In this document: positions 1 to 6,399 of the stretch, one piece after another
Numbering within the stretch: the stretch's first letter is position 1
Layout of the letters: the number at the start of each line of letters is the position of its first letter
NCBI GenBank assembly: GCA_025464545.1
Contig: JAODMA010000445.1
Coordinates: forward strand, 1-7,006
DNA: 7,006 nucleotides
Reading direction: 5' to 3'
From: Arthrobacter sp.
GTDB lineage: Bacteria; Actinomycetota; Actinomycetes; Actinomycetales; Micrococcaceae
Made by a program: the position numbers and the translations under genes
The notes under the pieces: generated by a model
What the model saw: the letters and a program-made list of their open reading frames with translations, nothing else
The model's database searches: none
Told to the model about the DNA's origin: nothing

Positions 1-2621
1 CCAGGTCAGGTGCCCTGATCGTCGGGGCTGCGGGAACCGGCAAGACAGCGGTGTTCAAAGCGGTGCTCCGCGAATTGCGGCCACGCGGGACGGTGATCCG
101 CCTGGTTGCCACCCGGACCCTGGCAGCTGTGCCGTTCGGAGCCTTGGCGCCTTATCTGTCCGAGCTGCCGGATTCCGAGCTGGACTCCTACGCTGCCGTC
201 CTCCGGGCCATGTCGGACCGCCTCAGGGCCGAGGCGGTGCGGCCGCTGTTCGTGATCGACGACGCCCATTGCCTGGACCGGGGGACCACGGAACTGCTTG
301 CGCGCGCCGTCGCTGTTGGTGCCGCGGACATCCTGGCCACCAGCCGGCCGGGCCCGTCGATCCCGGAGCAGTTCCTGACTCTATGGGACGACGGGCTCCT
401 TACCAAGTTCGAGTTGGCGCCCCTCAGCCGCCCCGGGGTCCATGAGCTCTGTGAGCAGGTGCTCCGGGCGGAGGTCTCGCCTTGGGTGAGTGCGGTGTTC
501 GCCGATGTGGCGGAGGGCAACCCGCTGATGCTCATGTCGCTGATCGAGCACGCAAGGACGAGCGGCGCCCTCGTGCTTCGCCACGGGGTGTGGTTCCTGC
601 GAGCCAACCCCGACCTGGCGGGGGTGCCCGCCGCGGACGTCGTCGACCAGCAACTGCGGTCAATGACCCGGGAGGAAAGAACGGTGGCCGCCATCGTGGC
701 CCTGGCCGGGCCACTCTCGCTGGGTCAGATCCTGCGGTTCAGCAGCCCCAGAGCCGTCGACGCACTGGAGGCAGCGGGAATCATCACCGTTTCTCGGGGA
801 CATGACCGTACCGTACGGCCGGCCAGCCCGCTGCTGGGCGAAATCATCCGACGCCGTGCACCAGCCGGTCAGAGCGCAACCTTGCGGGCCAGCCTTCTTG
901 CACTGCCCTCGGCAGGGGCGGTCCGGCCCGAGGCGTTCCTGAACCAGCTTCGGTGGTCCCTGGACTGCGGTGCACAGGTGCCGCCAGGCCAGCTGCTCCA
1001 AGCGGCCGCGGCGGCCAACACGGATCTCGAGCCGGCGGCCGCGATCCAGGCGGCCCAGGCTGTCCGGGACGCCCGGTTCCTCCCGGAAGCCAGAATCCAC
1101 CTCGCGTACGCGCATTACCTCCTCGGGCTGCATCAGGAAGCAATCGGCTACCTGGAGGCGGCATGGCCATGGCGCTACGGCCGGACGTTTTACCTTGCGG
1201 CGCGCCTCGCCGCCCGGCTCCCGGCCGGGATGAACGTGCCGGTGCAGGGAGGGGAGGCGGATACGGCTCCCGGAAACGGCCCCGAGCCGGTCTCACCCGA
1301 GCCGACCTCAAATGAGTCCTCGTGGTCTCAGTCGCCCGCCGCCGGCGTCGCGGCCGGCATCCTGCACCGCCGGTGGGACGGCCCGTCGTCGGACGTGGAG
1401 GCAGACCTGCAGGATCTGATCGAAGCGGCTGCCGCCCTTCCGGACATCCGCCTACCGGCGCTCTCCCTCCTTGCGGAGCTTCGGGCGGCCCAGGGCCAGC
1501 TGACGGCAGGACTGCGGCTGGACCGCGAGGCCTGGACGGGCGGGCGCACGGGAGGGCTGACGATGCCGCTGGCCCGGGAAGAACTGCTGGCGCGCCACTG
1601 CCTCAGCCTTATCCGCGCCGGGGAATGGGCGGAGCTCGCCGGGGTCCTTGACGGCTACGCCGCTGAACATCCGGCCCGGCTGCTGTACAGCGGGGGAATG
1701 CTCCACGGGATGCGCGGCTTCGCCCTGCTGCGTCAGGGCCGGATCCTTGAAAGCCTTGCCGAGCTGATCCTGGGCGTGGAAGAACTCACCATCGCTGATC
1801 CCCTCGAATTCTTGCCGTTCGCACATGCCGCAGCAGGCTACGCGGCCGTCCTGGCCGGACGCCCGGGGGAAGCCCAGGACCAGGCGAAGGGTTTCCGCGC
1901 CGCCGCCTACCGGGGGCCGCAGAGCCTTCAGCTGCTCTGCGAAGCGTATTGCATCACGGTTGAACGCCTCACCGGCCTCATCGGCCTCACCGACCGCCAG
2001 GGAGACCTCGGAACATTGGCTGACCAGGCGCAGCGCCAAGGCCTCCGAGGCGTTGAAACGGATATTCGCAGGCTGGTCCTCAGAAACGGGGATATCGGCT
2101 CCGCCCCGGCTTTGGCTTCCAGCAGCAGCGCGGTGGAGGGGCTCGAAGCGCGGCTACTGGAGGCATATGCCCGTGCTGTGTCCGCCGCCGACGCCCCCGC
2201 GCTGATCGCGATCAGTGACGAGGCAGCAGCTGCCGGGCAGGGGCTTCTGGCTTTTGAGGCCGCCCAACAGGCGGCCGCGTGCCTGGAACACAGCCCGGAC
2301 CGCTGGAGGCTCACCGCGGTCCAGCGCAGACTCCATCATCTTATGGTCGATGCCGGCATATCCGGGCAGGCGGAAATTGTGCACAGTGAACAGGGGCCGG
2401 TGCTGACGGCCCGGGAAGCGGAGATCCTGGAGCTCGTGGCCGCGGGGTCTACGAACGCCGAGGTCGCCGCTGCGCTGTCCTTGTCGCCACGGACGGTGGA
2501 GGGACATCTGGGCCGGATCTTCGCCAAGCTCGGAGTCAGCCGGCGCGCGGAACTTCTCGAAGCGAAGCGGGAAAGCCGTCACCCGTTGGTGGTGCCGGAG
2601 GAGTCCCCTGAGCTGGGGTGA
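1..2621 (+). CDS. LuxR-family transcriptional regulator with N-terminal P-loop ATPase (LAL type), 5' end cut by the window
   Basis: The frame is open from base 3 to the TGA at 2619-2621, giving 872 codons with no start inside the window. The GTG at 51 cannot be the start, because it lies just after a perfect Walker A motif (GAAGTGKT, bases 24-47). A Walker B-like LFVIDDAH follows at 246-269. ATSRP and LAPLSRPGVHEL come next, then GNPLMLMSL near base 516, all typical of the STAND/AAA-like ATPase of large LuxR regulators. The middle is alanine-rich, helical and TPR-like (for example LGLHQEAIGYLEAAW), interrupted by a Pro/Ser/Glu-rich linker around 1230-1345. The C-terminus (about 2403-2565) is a LuxR/GerE helix-turn-helix: LTAREAEILELVAAG, then SPRTVEGHLGRIFAKLGVS. 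By family, it is a cytoplasmic DNA-binding regulator whose ATPase and repeat region probably sense a ligand or partner protein. Ligand and targets cannot be read from the sequence. Probably only a few dozen residues are missing. Confidence 0.93.
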   Translation, partial: RSGALIVGAAGTGKTAVFKAVLRELRPRGTVIRLVATRTLAAVPFGALAPYLSELPDSELDSYAAVLRAMSDRLRAEAVRPLFVIDDAHCLDRGTTELLARAVAVGAADILATSRPGPSIPEQFLTLWDDGLLTKFELAPLSRPGVHELCEQVLRAEVSPWVSAVFADVAEGNPLMLMSLIEHARTSGALVLRHGVWFLRANPDLAGVPAADVVDQQLRSMTREERTVAAIVALAGPLSLGQILRFSSPRAVDALEAAGIITVSRGHDRTVRPASPLLGEIIRRRAPAGQSATLRASLLALPSAGAVRPEAFLNQLRWSLDCGAQVPPGQLLQAAAAANTDLEPAAAIQAAQAVRDARFLPEARIHLAYAHYLLGLHQEAIGYLEAAWPWRYGRTFYLAARLAARLPAGMNVPVQGGEADTAPGNGPEPVSPEPTSNESSWSQSPAAGVAAGILHRRWDGPSSDVEADLQDLIEAAAALPDIRLPALSLLAELRAAQGQLTAGLRLDREAWTGGRTGGLTMPLAREELLARHCLSLIRAGEWAELAGVLDGYAAEHPARLLYSGGMLHGMRGFALLRQGRILESLAELILGVEELTIADPLEFLPFAHAAAGYAAVLAGRPGEAQDQAKGFRAAAYRGPQSLQLLCEAYCITVERLTGLIGLTDRQGDLGTLADQAQRQGLRGVETDIRRLVLRNGDIGSAPALASSSSAVEGLEARLLEAYARAVSAADAPALIAISDEAAAAGQGLLAFEAAQQAAACLEHSPDRWRLTAVQRRLHHLMVDAGISGQAEIVHSEQGPVLTAREAEILELVAAGSTNAEVAAALSLSPRTVEGHLGRIFAKLGVSRRAELLEAKRESRHPLVVPEESPELG

Positions 2622-2658
2622 TGTGACTGTCAGCGCCTGGGGTTCGGTCCGTCTGCGT

Positions 2659-2706
2659 ACTTCGTAAGTGGGCTGCAGCCTCCCCGGGAGTACCACCAAG
2701 TAGTCC
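2659..2706. promoter_or_regulatory. Cluster of short palindromes, possible operator region
   Basis: Four dyad-symmetric elements sit almost end to end. They are ACTT-CGT-AAGT (2659-2669), the perfect palindrome GGCTGCAGCC (2671-2680), CTCCC-C-GGGAG (2680-2690), and GGAGTAC-N6-GTAGTCC (2687-2706, one mismatch). They start 38 bases after the stop of a LuxR-type regulator and lie upstream of an SD-like sequence at 2763. That layout suits an operator for the downstream unit, possibly bound by the adjacent regulator. The symmetry is seen directly; the regulatory role and the binding protein are inferred. I found no clear -10 hexamer between this cluster and the SD. Confidence 0.3.
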
Positions 2707-2991
2707 GACGAAGGGAATGGAATCAGAAATCGGGTAAAGGCTACTCGTGCACTGATTTGGCCAGGGGGATTCAATTAACTCAGATCTTGAAACCACAAAG
2801 GTCTCAAACGAGAAACACCAGGGCCGGCATTGGCCGCGGGCTACACCGGCAAGAAAGCGTCGTTCCAACAGACTCTTGATTGCTGTTGCAGCCACTGCCA
2901 CCATTGAAGGTGGTCGCGCCAATTCTTCCCATCTCCGTACTCCTTCATTGGAAACGCACAGTGCCCTAGCCGGTAGCCGTGCCCCAAGGTC

Positions 2992-3052
2992 GGAGCCGGC
3001 GGCGTCAGAGCCTTCTGAGACCGAGGCTCTCCCCCCAGCCGCCGCCGGCTCC
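2992..3052. repeat. Long inverted repeat, nested hairpin
   Basis: GGAGCCGGCGGCG (2992-3004) is the exact reverse complement of 3040-3052, a 13-bp perfect stem. Inside it a second perfect 7-bp stem, AGAGCCT (3007-3013) with AGGCTCT (3024-3030), closes a 10-base loop. The nested arrangement would fold strongly as RNA or single-stranded DNA. No T-tract follows, so it is not a classical intrinsic terminator, although actinobacterial terminators often lack one. It could be a terminator for the remnant unit upstream, part of a structured RNA together with the next hairpin, or a dispersed repeat. Confidence 0.55.
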
Positions 3053-3057
3053 CTTAA

Positions 3058-3099
3058 ACGGTCTGCCCCAGCGGGTTACCCGCTGGGGCGCCAGACTGT
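3058..3099 (+). terminator. Strong hairpin, probable terminator without a T-tract
   Basis: GCCCCAGCGGG (3065-3075) pairs perfectly with CCCGCTGGGGC (3079-3089) across a 3-base TTA loop. The stem continues outward, after a 3-base bulge (3090-3092), through 3058-3064 with 3093-3099, with one G-U pair. The total is 18 pairs. A further CTTAA/TTAAG pair (3053-3057, 3115-3119) flanks it. It lies five bases after the previous hairpin and about 50 bases before the candidate sufS promoter, so it would insulate sufS from upstream transcription. The strand assignment is an inference from the genes on both sides reading rightward; the structure itself is symmetrical. Confidence 0.45.
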
Positions 3100-3150
3100 C
3101 CGGATCCAGCTGGCTTAAGCGGGTGTCCCGGAACAACCCCTTAGACATGG

Positions 3151-3156
3151 GATAAT
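3151..3156 (+). promoter_or_regulatory. Candidate -10 box of the sufSU promoter
   Basis: GATAAT matches the vegetative -10 consensus at five of six positions and sits in a locally AT-rich patch downstream of the hairpins. No good TTGACA-like -35 lies at the usual spacing; there is only CCGGAA around 3128-3133. A start near 3163 would give a leader of about 80 bases before the sufS ATG. I see no recognisable iron- or Fe-S-responsive operator around it. Confidence 0.35.
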
Positions 3157-3230
3157 TAGGATCAATCTGCGTGACGTTTGTCCACTTCTGCCTCCGAAGG
3201 GCTCCGTACGCCGCAGCCGAACGCCGATCC

Positions 3231-3236
3231 AGGAGT
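3231..3236 (+). promoter_or_regulatory. Ribosome binding site that fixes the sufS start
   Basis: AGGAGT lies seven bases before the ATG at 3244, an ideal distance. The upstream in-frame TTG at 3178 has no comparable site in front of it, so this SD decides in favour of 3244. Confidence 0.7.
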
Positions 3237-3243
3237 CATCCCC

Positions 3244-4551
3244 ATGGTTGCCACACCAGCCCACCTCCTCCGCTCAGCCGCAGCGCTGGGGAACGAGGAG
3301 GTCCTCAGGATTCGCAATGACTTCCCGATCCTGAGCCAGAGCGTGAACGGCAAGCCCCTGGTGTATCTGGATTCCGGTGCCACCTCCCAGAACCCGCTCA
3401 GCGTGCTGGAAGCGGAGCAGGAATTCTATGAACAGCGGAACTCGGCGGTCCACCGCGGCGCCCACCACCTGGCGGTGGAGGCCACCGAAGCTTTCGAGGA
3501 CGCCAGGGAGTCGGTCGCGGCCTTCATCGGGGCCGACCCGGACGAACTCATCTGGACCTCGAACGCCACCGAGGGCCTGAACCTGCTCAGCTATTCCTTT
3601 CTGAACGCCTCATTGCCCGGTGCCGCCCCCGCAGCGGCCCGCTTCGCCCTTTCCACGGGCGACGAAATCGTGGTCACCGAGATGGAACACCACGCCAACC
3701 TCATCCCATGGCAGCAGTTGGCAGAACGGACCGGAGCCACCCTGCGCTACATTCCGGTCGACGACGCAGGCGCCCTGGACCTCGAAGCCGCGGCCCGTAT
3801 CATCGGCAGCCGGACGCGAATCCTTGCCTTCACCCACGCCTCCAATGTGCTCGGCACCATCAACCCGGTCGCGGCGCTGATAGCCCTCGCCCGGCCGACC
3901 GGTGCGCTGGTGGTGCTGGACGCGTGCCAGTCCGCACCGCACCTGCCCCTGGACGTCAAGGCCCTCGACGTGGACTTCGCCGTCTTCTCGGGCCACAAGA
4001 TGCTGGCTCCCACCGGAATCGGCGGCCTGTACGGCAGGTCAGAGCTGCTCAACGCGATGCCGCCGTTCCTGACCGGCGGGTCCATGATCACGACTGTCAC
4101 CATGGAACGCGCCGGGTTCCTGCCCAGCCCGCAGCGCTTCGAGGCCGGAACCCAGAAGATCTCACAAGCCGTGGCGCTCGCTGCCGCTGCGAACTACCTG
4201 AGCGAAACCGGGCTCGACCGGATCCACGCCTGGGAGTTCAAGCTCGGCCAGCGCCTCGTGGCAGGCCTGGAGTCCATCCCCGGAATCCGCGTGCTGGGCC
4301 CGGCTGCAGGACAGGAACGAATCGGCCTGGCGGCGTTCGACGTCGCGGGCGTCCACGCGCACGACGTCGGGCAGTTCCTGGACAGCCGGGGGATCGCCGT
4401 GCGGGTGGGGCACCACTGTGCCCAGCCCCTGCACCGCCGGCTGGGCCTGACGGCGAGTACCCGCGCGAGCACCTACCTTTACAACACAACGGACGATGTG
4501 GACGCGTTTCTCAACGCCGTCGCCGATGTCCGCGGTTACTTCCAAGCCTGA
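3244..4551 (+). CDS. sufS: SufS-type (group II) cysteine desulfurase
   Basis: This PLP enzyme removes sulfur from L-cysteine, giving alanine and an enzyme-bound persulfide for Fe-S cluster assembly in the cytoplasm. The 435-residue product is close to the usual SufS length. Visible motifs are RNDFPIL and YLDSGATSQ near the N-terminus, VHRGAHHLA, the cofactor-stacking EMEHHANLIPWQ, DACQSAPH, and the PLP-lysine motif FSGHKM (Lys252). GTQKI follows, then the catalytic loop RVGHHCAQP (Cys392). HHCAQP with a short loop marks the SufS rather than the IscS/NifS group. I start it at ATG 3244 because of the AGGAGT seven bases upstream; the TTG at 3178 would add 22 unconserved-looking residues. It is followed 12 bases later by sufU, its sulfur acceptor, so the two are almost certainly co-transcribed. 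A segment around residues 121-140 (NASLPGAAPAAARFALSTGD) looks like a short loop extension. All key residues are present. Confidence 0.95.
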   Translation: MVATPAHLLRSAAALGNEEVLRIRNDFPILSQSVNGKPLVYLDSGATSQNPLSVLEAEQEFYEQRNSAVHRGAHHLAVEATEAFEDARESVAAFIGADPDELIWTSNATEGLNLLSYSFLNASLPGAAPAAARFALSTGDEIVVTEMEHHANLIPWQQLAERTGATLRYIPVDDAGALDLEAAARIIGSRTRILAFTHASNVLGTINPVAALIALARPTGALVVLDACQSAPHLPLDVKALDVDFAVFSGHKMLAPTGIGGLYGRSELLNAMPPFLTGGSMITTVTMERAGFLPSPQRFEAGTQKISQAVALAAAANYLSETGLDRIHAWEFKLGQRLVAGLESIPGIRVLGPAAGQERIGLAAFDVAGVHAHDVGQFLDSRGIAVRVGHHCAQPLHRRLGLTASTRASTYLYNTTDDVDAFLNAVADVRGYFQA

Positions 4552-4563
4552 GGACGGCAGTAC

Positions 4564-5019
4564 ATGAGTCTCGACCAGCTTTACCAGCAGATCATCCTGG
4601 AGCACTCCAAGGCCCGGCACGGCAGCGGGCTGGCCGGGGCTGAGGTCCCCGATGGTGCGAGCAGCGGCAAGTCCCATCAGCTCAATCCGGTGTGCGGGGA
4701 TGAAATCACCGTCCGGGTCGCCGTCGCGGACGGCAAGGTCAGGGAACTGCGCTGGGACGGCGATGGCTGCTCGATTTCGATGGCGTCTGCTTCCGTATTG
4801 ACGGACTTGGCCGAGGGCATGGCCACCGAGGAGTTCCGGTCCGTGATCGGAAGTTTCCGTGAAGTGCTGCGCTCCCGCGGCAAGGTCGCCGCAGACCCGG
4901 AAATCCTCGGGGACGCCGCGGCGTTTGAGGGCGTGGCGCGCTACGCGGCCCGCGTCAAATGCGCGATGCTCTCCTGGGTCGCGGCGGAGGACGCGCTCGG
5001 GCAGGCCGTCTCCCACTAA
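4564..5019 (+). CDS. sufU: SufU, zinc-dependent sulfur acceptor/transfer protein of the SUF pathway
   Basis: The 151-residue product is a SufU/IscU-fold protein: MSLDQLYQQIILEHSKARHG at the N-terminus, NPVCGDEI (Cys44, Asp46), DGDGCSISMASAS (Cys69) and RVKCAMLSW (Cys133). In characterised SufU proteins, three cysteines and the aspartate bind zinc. One cysteine swaps ligands with SufS to accept its persulfide, so SufU acts as a sulfur carrier rather than a scaffold. The 63 residues between Cys69 and Cys133 suit SufU, which is longer here than IscU. The start ATG is preceded by GAGGA (4550-4554), which overlaps the sufS TGA, implying tight translational linkage. No sufB, sufC or sufD gene lies in the window, so transfer to the main scaffold would act in trans. 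Only 39 bases separate the stop from the convergent dehydrogenase gene, and I see no strong terminator there. A weak AGGGCC/GGCCCT stem lies just inside the other gene's end (5061-5078). Confidence 0.94.
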   Translation: MSLDQLYQQIILEHSKARHGSGLAGAEVPDGASSGKSHQLNPVCGDEITVRVAVADGKVRELRWDGDGCSISMASASVLTDLAEGMATEEFRSVIGSFREVLRSRGKVAADPEILGDAAAFEGVARYAARVKCAMLSWVAAEDALGQAVSH

Positions 5020-5058
5020 GACCCGCCCTGGAGTTCGCCGGGACGCGGTCGGACCTGC

Positions 5059-6372
5059 TCAGGGCCGGCCGAGGCCCTTGTAGGTCCAGCCCGCGGCGCG
5101 CCACTTGGCCGGGTCGAGGACGTTGCGGCCGTCGAGGATGCGCGGCGCCGAGACGAGCGCCCGGGTGCCGTGCGGGTCCAGCTCCCGGTACTGCTTCCAC
5201 TCGGTCAGCAGCAGCACAGCATCGGCCCTGCGCAGGGTGGTTTCCAGATCAGGTTCCAGCGGGAGCTCCGGGAACCGCTTGGCCGCATTGGTCAGGGCTT
5301 GCGGGTCGGTGACGGTGACTACTGCGCCCTGAAGCTGGAGCTGGGCCGCGGCGCTCAGTGCCGGCGAGTCGCGGACGTCGTCGCTTTCCGGTTTGAAGGC
5401 GGCGCCCAGCACCGCGATGCGCTGGCCCATCAGCGAACCGCCGCAAAGTTCCCGGGTCAGCTCGACGACGCGGGTGCGGCGCCGCATGTTGATGGCGTCC
5501 ACCTCGCGCAGAAATGTGAGCGCCTGGTCCGCCCCCAGCTCGCCGGCGCGGGCCATGAAAGCCCGGATGTCCTTGGGCAGGCAACCACCGCCGAAGCCGA
5601 TGCCGGCATTGAGGAACTTCCGGCCGATCCGTTCGTCGAGGCCGATCGCGTCGGCCAGCTGGGTGACATCCGCGCCGGTGGCTTCGCAGACCTCGGCCAT
5701 TGCGTTGATGAAGGAGATCTTGGTGGCGAGGAACGAGTTGGCGGCGGTCTTCACGAGCTCGGCCGTCGCGTAGTCGGTGACCAGCCGGGTCGTCCCGTTG
5801 GCGAGGGACGCCTTGTAGATCTGGTCCAGGATCGCCACAGCGGGGTGGTCCTCGCTGCCGTCCGGCACGCCGTACACCAGCCGGTCCGGGTTCAGGGTGT
5901 CGGTAACCGCATGGCCTTCGCGGAGAAATTCGGGATTCCACACCAGCGTGGCGCCGGGTTCGGTTTCGGTGATGACCTCGGCCAGCCGGGCCGCGGTTCC
6001 GACCGGTACGGTGGATTTGCCGGCGATGATGTCGCCGGGGGACACCTGGGCGGCCAGCGCCTCCACCGCGGCATCGACGAAGCGCAGGTCCGCGCCGTTT
6101 TCGCCGCGCTTTTGCGGAGTGCCCACACAGATGAAATGGACCTCCGATCCGTGGGCGGCCGACATCTCCGTGGTGAACCTCAAACGCCCCGACTCCTCGA
6201 GCGCGGACAGCAGCTCGTCGAGCACGGGCTCGTAGAAAGGCGCCTGCCCCGCGGACAGCTGCGCCACCTTGCCCGCGTCAAGGTCGATGCCCACCACATC
6301 ATGACCAAGCTTCGCCAGGCACGCCGCGTGTACTGCGCCAAGATACCCGCAGCCGATAACCGATATCCGCAT
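5059..6372 (-). CDS. UDP-glucose 6-dehydrogenase (UDP-glucose/GDP-mannose dehydrogenase family)
   Basis: The enzyme oxidises UDP-glucose to UDP-glucuronate with two NAD+, supplying precursor for capsule, exopolysaccharide or other envelope glycans. The 437-residue product shows the whole family plan. The N-terminal Rossmann domain opens with ISVIGCGYLG and ends its second strand at GIDLD, then has FICVGTP, STVPVGT and NPEFLREG. The central helical domain has ELVKTAANSFLATKISFINA (Lys208), and the catalytic-cysteine motif is GFGGGCLPKD (Cys264). The C-terminal domain has VLGAAFKPESDDVRDSPAL. I place the start at the ATG read from 6372, since GGGAGGA (6380-6386) lies seven bases upstream; a TTG at 6390 would put that site inside the gene. 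It follows the VanZ-like gene by 27 bases and is probably in its operon. The substrate is called from overall similarity to bacterial UDP-glucose enzymes; a GDP-mannose or UDP-N-acetyl-mannosamine relative is less likely. Usual names are ugd, tuaD or rkpK; none can be chosen from sequence alone. Confidence 0.92.
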   Translation of the reverse strand: MRISVIGCGYLGAVHAACLAKLGHDVVGIDLDAGKVAQLSAGQAPFYEPVLDELLSALEESGRLRFTTEMSAAHGSEVHFICVGTPQKRGENGADLRFVDAAVEALAAQVSPGDIIAGKSTVPVGTAARLAEVITETEPGATLVWNPEFLREGHAVTDTLNPDRLVYGVPDGSEDHPAVAILDQIYKASLANGTTRLVTDYATAELVKTAANSFLATKISFINAMAEVCEATGADVTQLADAIGLDERIGRKFLNAGIGFGGGCLPKDIRAFMARAGELGADQALTFLREVDAINMRRRTRVVELTRELCGGSLMGQRIAVLGAAFKPESDDVRDSPALSAAAQLQLQGAVVTVTDPQALTNAAKRFPELPLEPDLETTLRRADAVLLLTEWKQYRELDPHGTRALVSAPRILDGRNVLDPAKWRAAGWTYKGLGRP

Positions 6373-6379
6373 TCCGTGG

Positions 6380-6386
6380 TCCTCCC
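6380..6386 (-). promoter_or_regulatory. Ribosome binding site of the UDP-glucose dehydrogenase gene
   Basis: Read on the minus strand this is GGGAGGA, seven bases before the ATG at 6372. It lies in the 27-base gap after the VanZ-like gene's stop and rules out the upstream TTG at 6390 as the start. Confidence 0.7.
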
Positions 6387-6399
6387 GCAAAGGGTGTGA

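Larger units (their letters stand above)
2774..3118 (+). pseudogene. Possible remnant of an exported-protein gene lacking a standard start codon
   Basis: An AGGGGGA Shine-Dalgarno-like sequence (2763-2769) is followed four bases later by ATT, opening a frame of 114 codons to the TAA at 3116-3118. The predicted N-terminus is hydrophilic (INSDLETTKVSNEKHQGRH), then very basic (PARKRRSNR, around codons 25-33). A short hydrophobic run follows (LLIAVAATATI, codons 34-44), then EGGRANSS. This is the order of an N-terminal export signal. No ATG, GTG or TTG precedes the hydrophobic run in frame; the first is a TTG at 2876, inside it. The C-terminal half is low-complexity and overlaps two strong hairpins, so it is unlikely to be the original coding end. 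The simplest reading is a secreted-protein gene that lost its start codon and most of its body but kept its control region and terminator. Alternatives are a genuine ATT-started small exported peptide, or chance. Confidence 0.3.
2622..3243. other. Long intergenic spacer between the LuxR regulator and sufS
   Basis: These 622 bases carry no convincing intact gene, and the part from about 2700 to 2950 is visibly less GC-rich than the genes on either side. The spacer holds a palindrome cluster (2659-2706), an SD-like AGGGGGA (2763-2769) and an open frame resembling the start of an exported protein (2774-3118). It also holds small inverted repeats (CAACAG/CTGTTG at 2866-2888 and CCACC/GGTGG at 2898-2913) and two strong hairpins (2992-3052 and 3058-3099). 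A -10-like box (3151-3156) and the sufS ribosome binding site complete it. I see no clear terminator just after the regulator stop. There is no tRNA: GGTTCGGTCC at 2641-2650 only superficially resembles a T-loop. Confidence 0.7.

Noticed and set aside
2641..2660. GGTTCGGTCC as a tRNA T-arm and possible integration site
   Set aside because: It lacks the conserved A of the T-loop, and no acceptor, D or anticodon arms can be built around it.
2536..2922. 128-codon minus-strand frame across the regulator's end and the spacer
   Set aside because: It covers the conserved helix-turn-helix on the other strand, has no family resemblance, and its sequence changes character at the gene boundary.
3178..3243. 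TTG at 3178 as an alternative sufS start
   Set aside because: No SD in front of it, the added residues resemble no SufS N-terminus, and ATG 3244 has AGGAGT at ideal spacing.
3708..4643. 311-codon plus-strand frame overlapping sufS and sufU
   Set aside because: Arg/Pro/Gly-rich shadow in another frame of sufS. All catalytic motifs are in the SufS frame and none are here.
4162..5016. 284-codon minus-strand frame across the end of sufS and sufU
   Set aside because: Antisense to two clearly identified genes, with no recognisable motif or good ribosome binding site.
5170..6399. 409-codon open frame on the plus strand opposite the UDP-glucose dehydrogenase gene
   Set aside because: It is antisense to a gene with complete family motifs. 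Its Gly/Arg/Asp-rich composition without domains is typical of a shadow frame in high-GC DNA.
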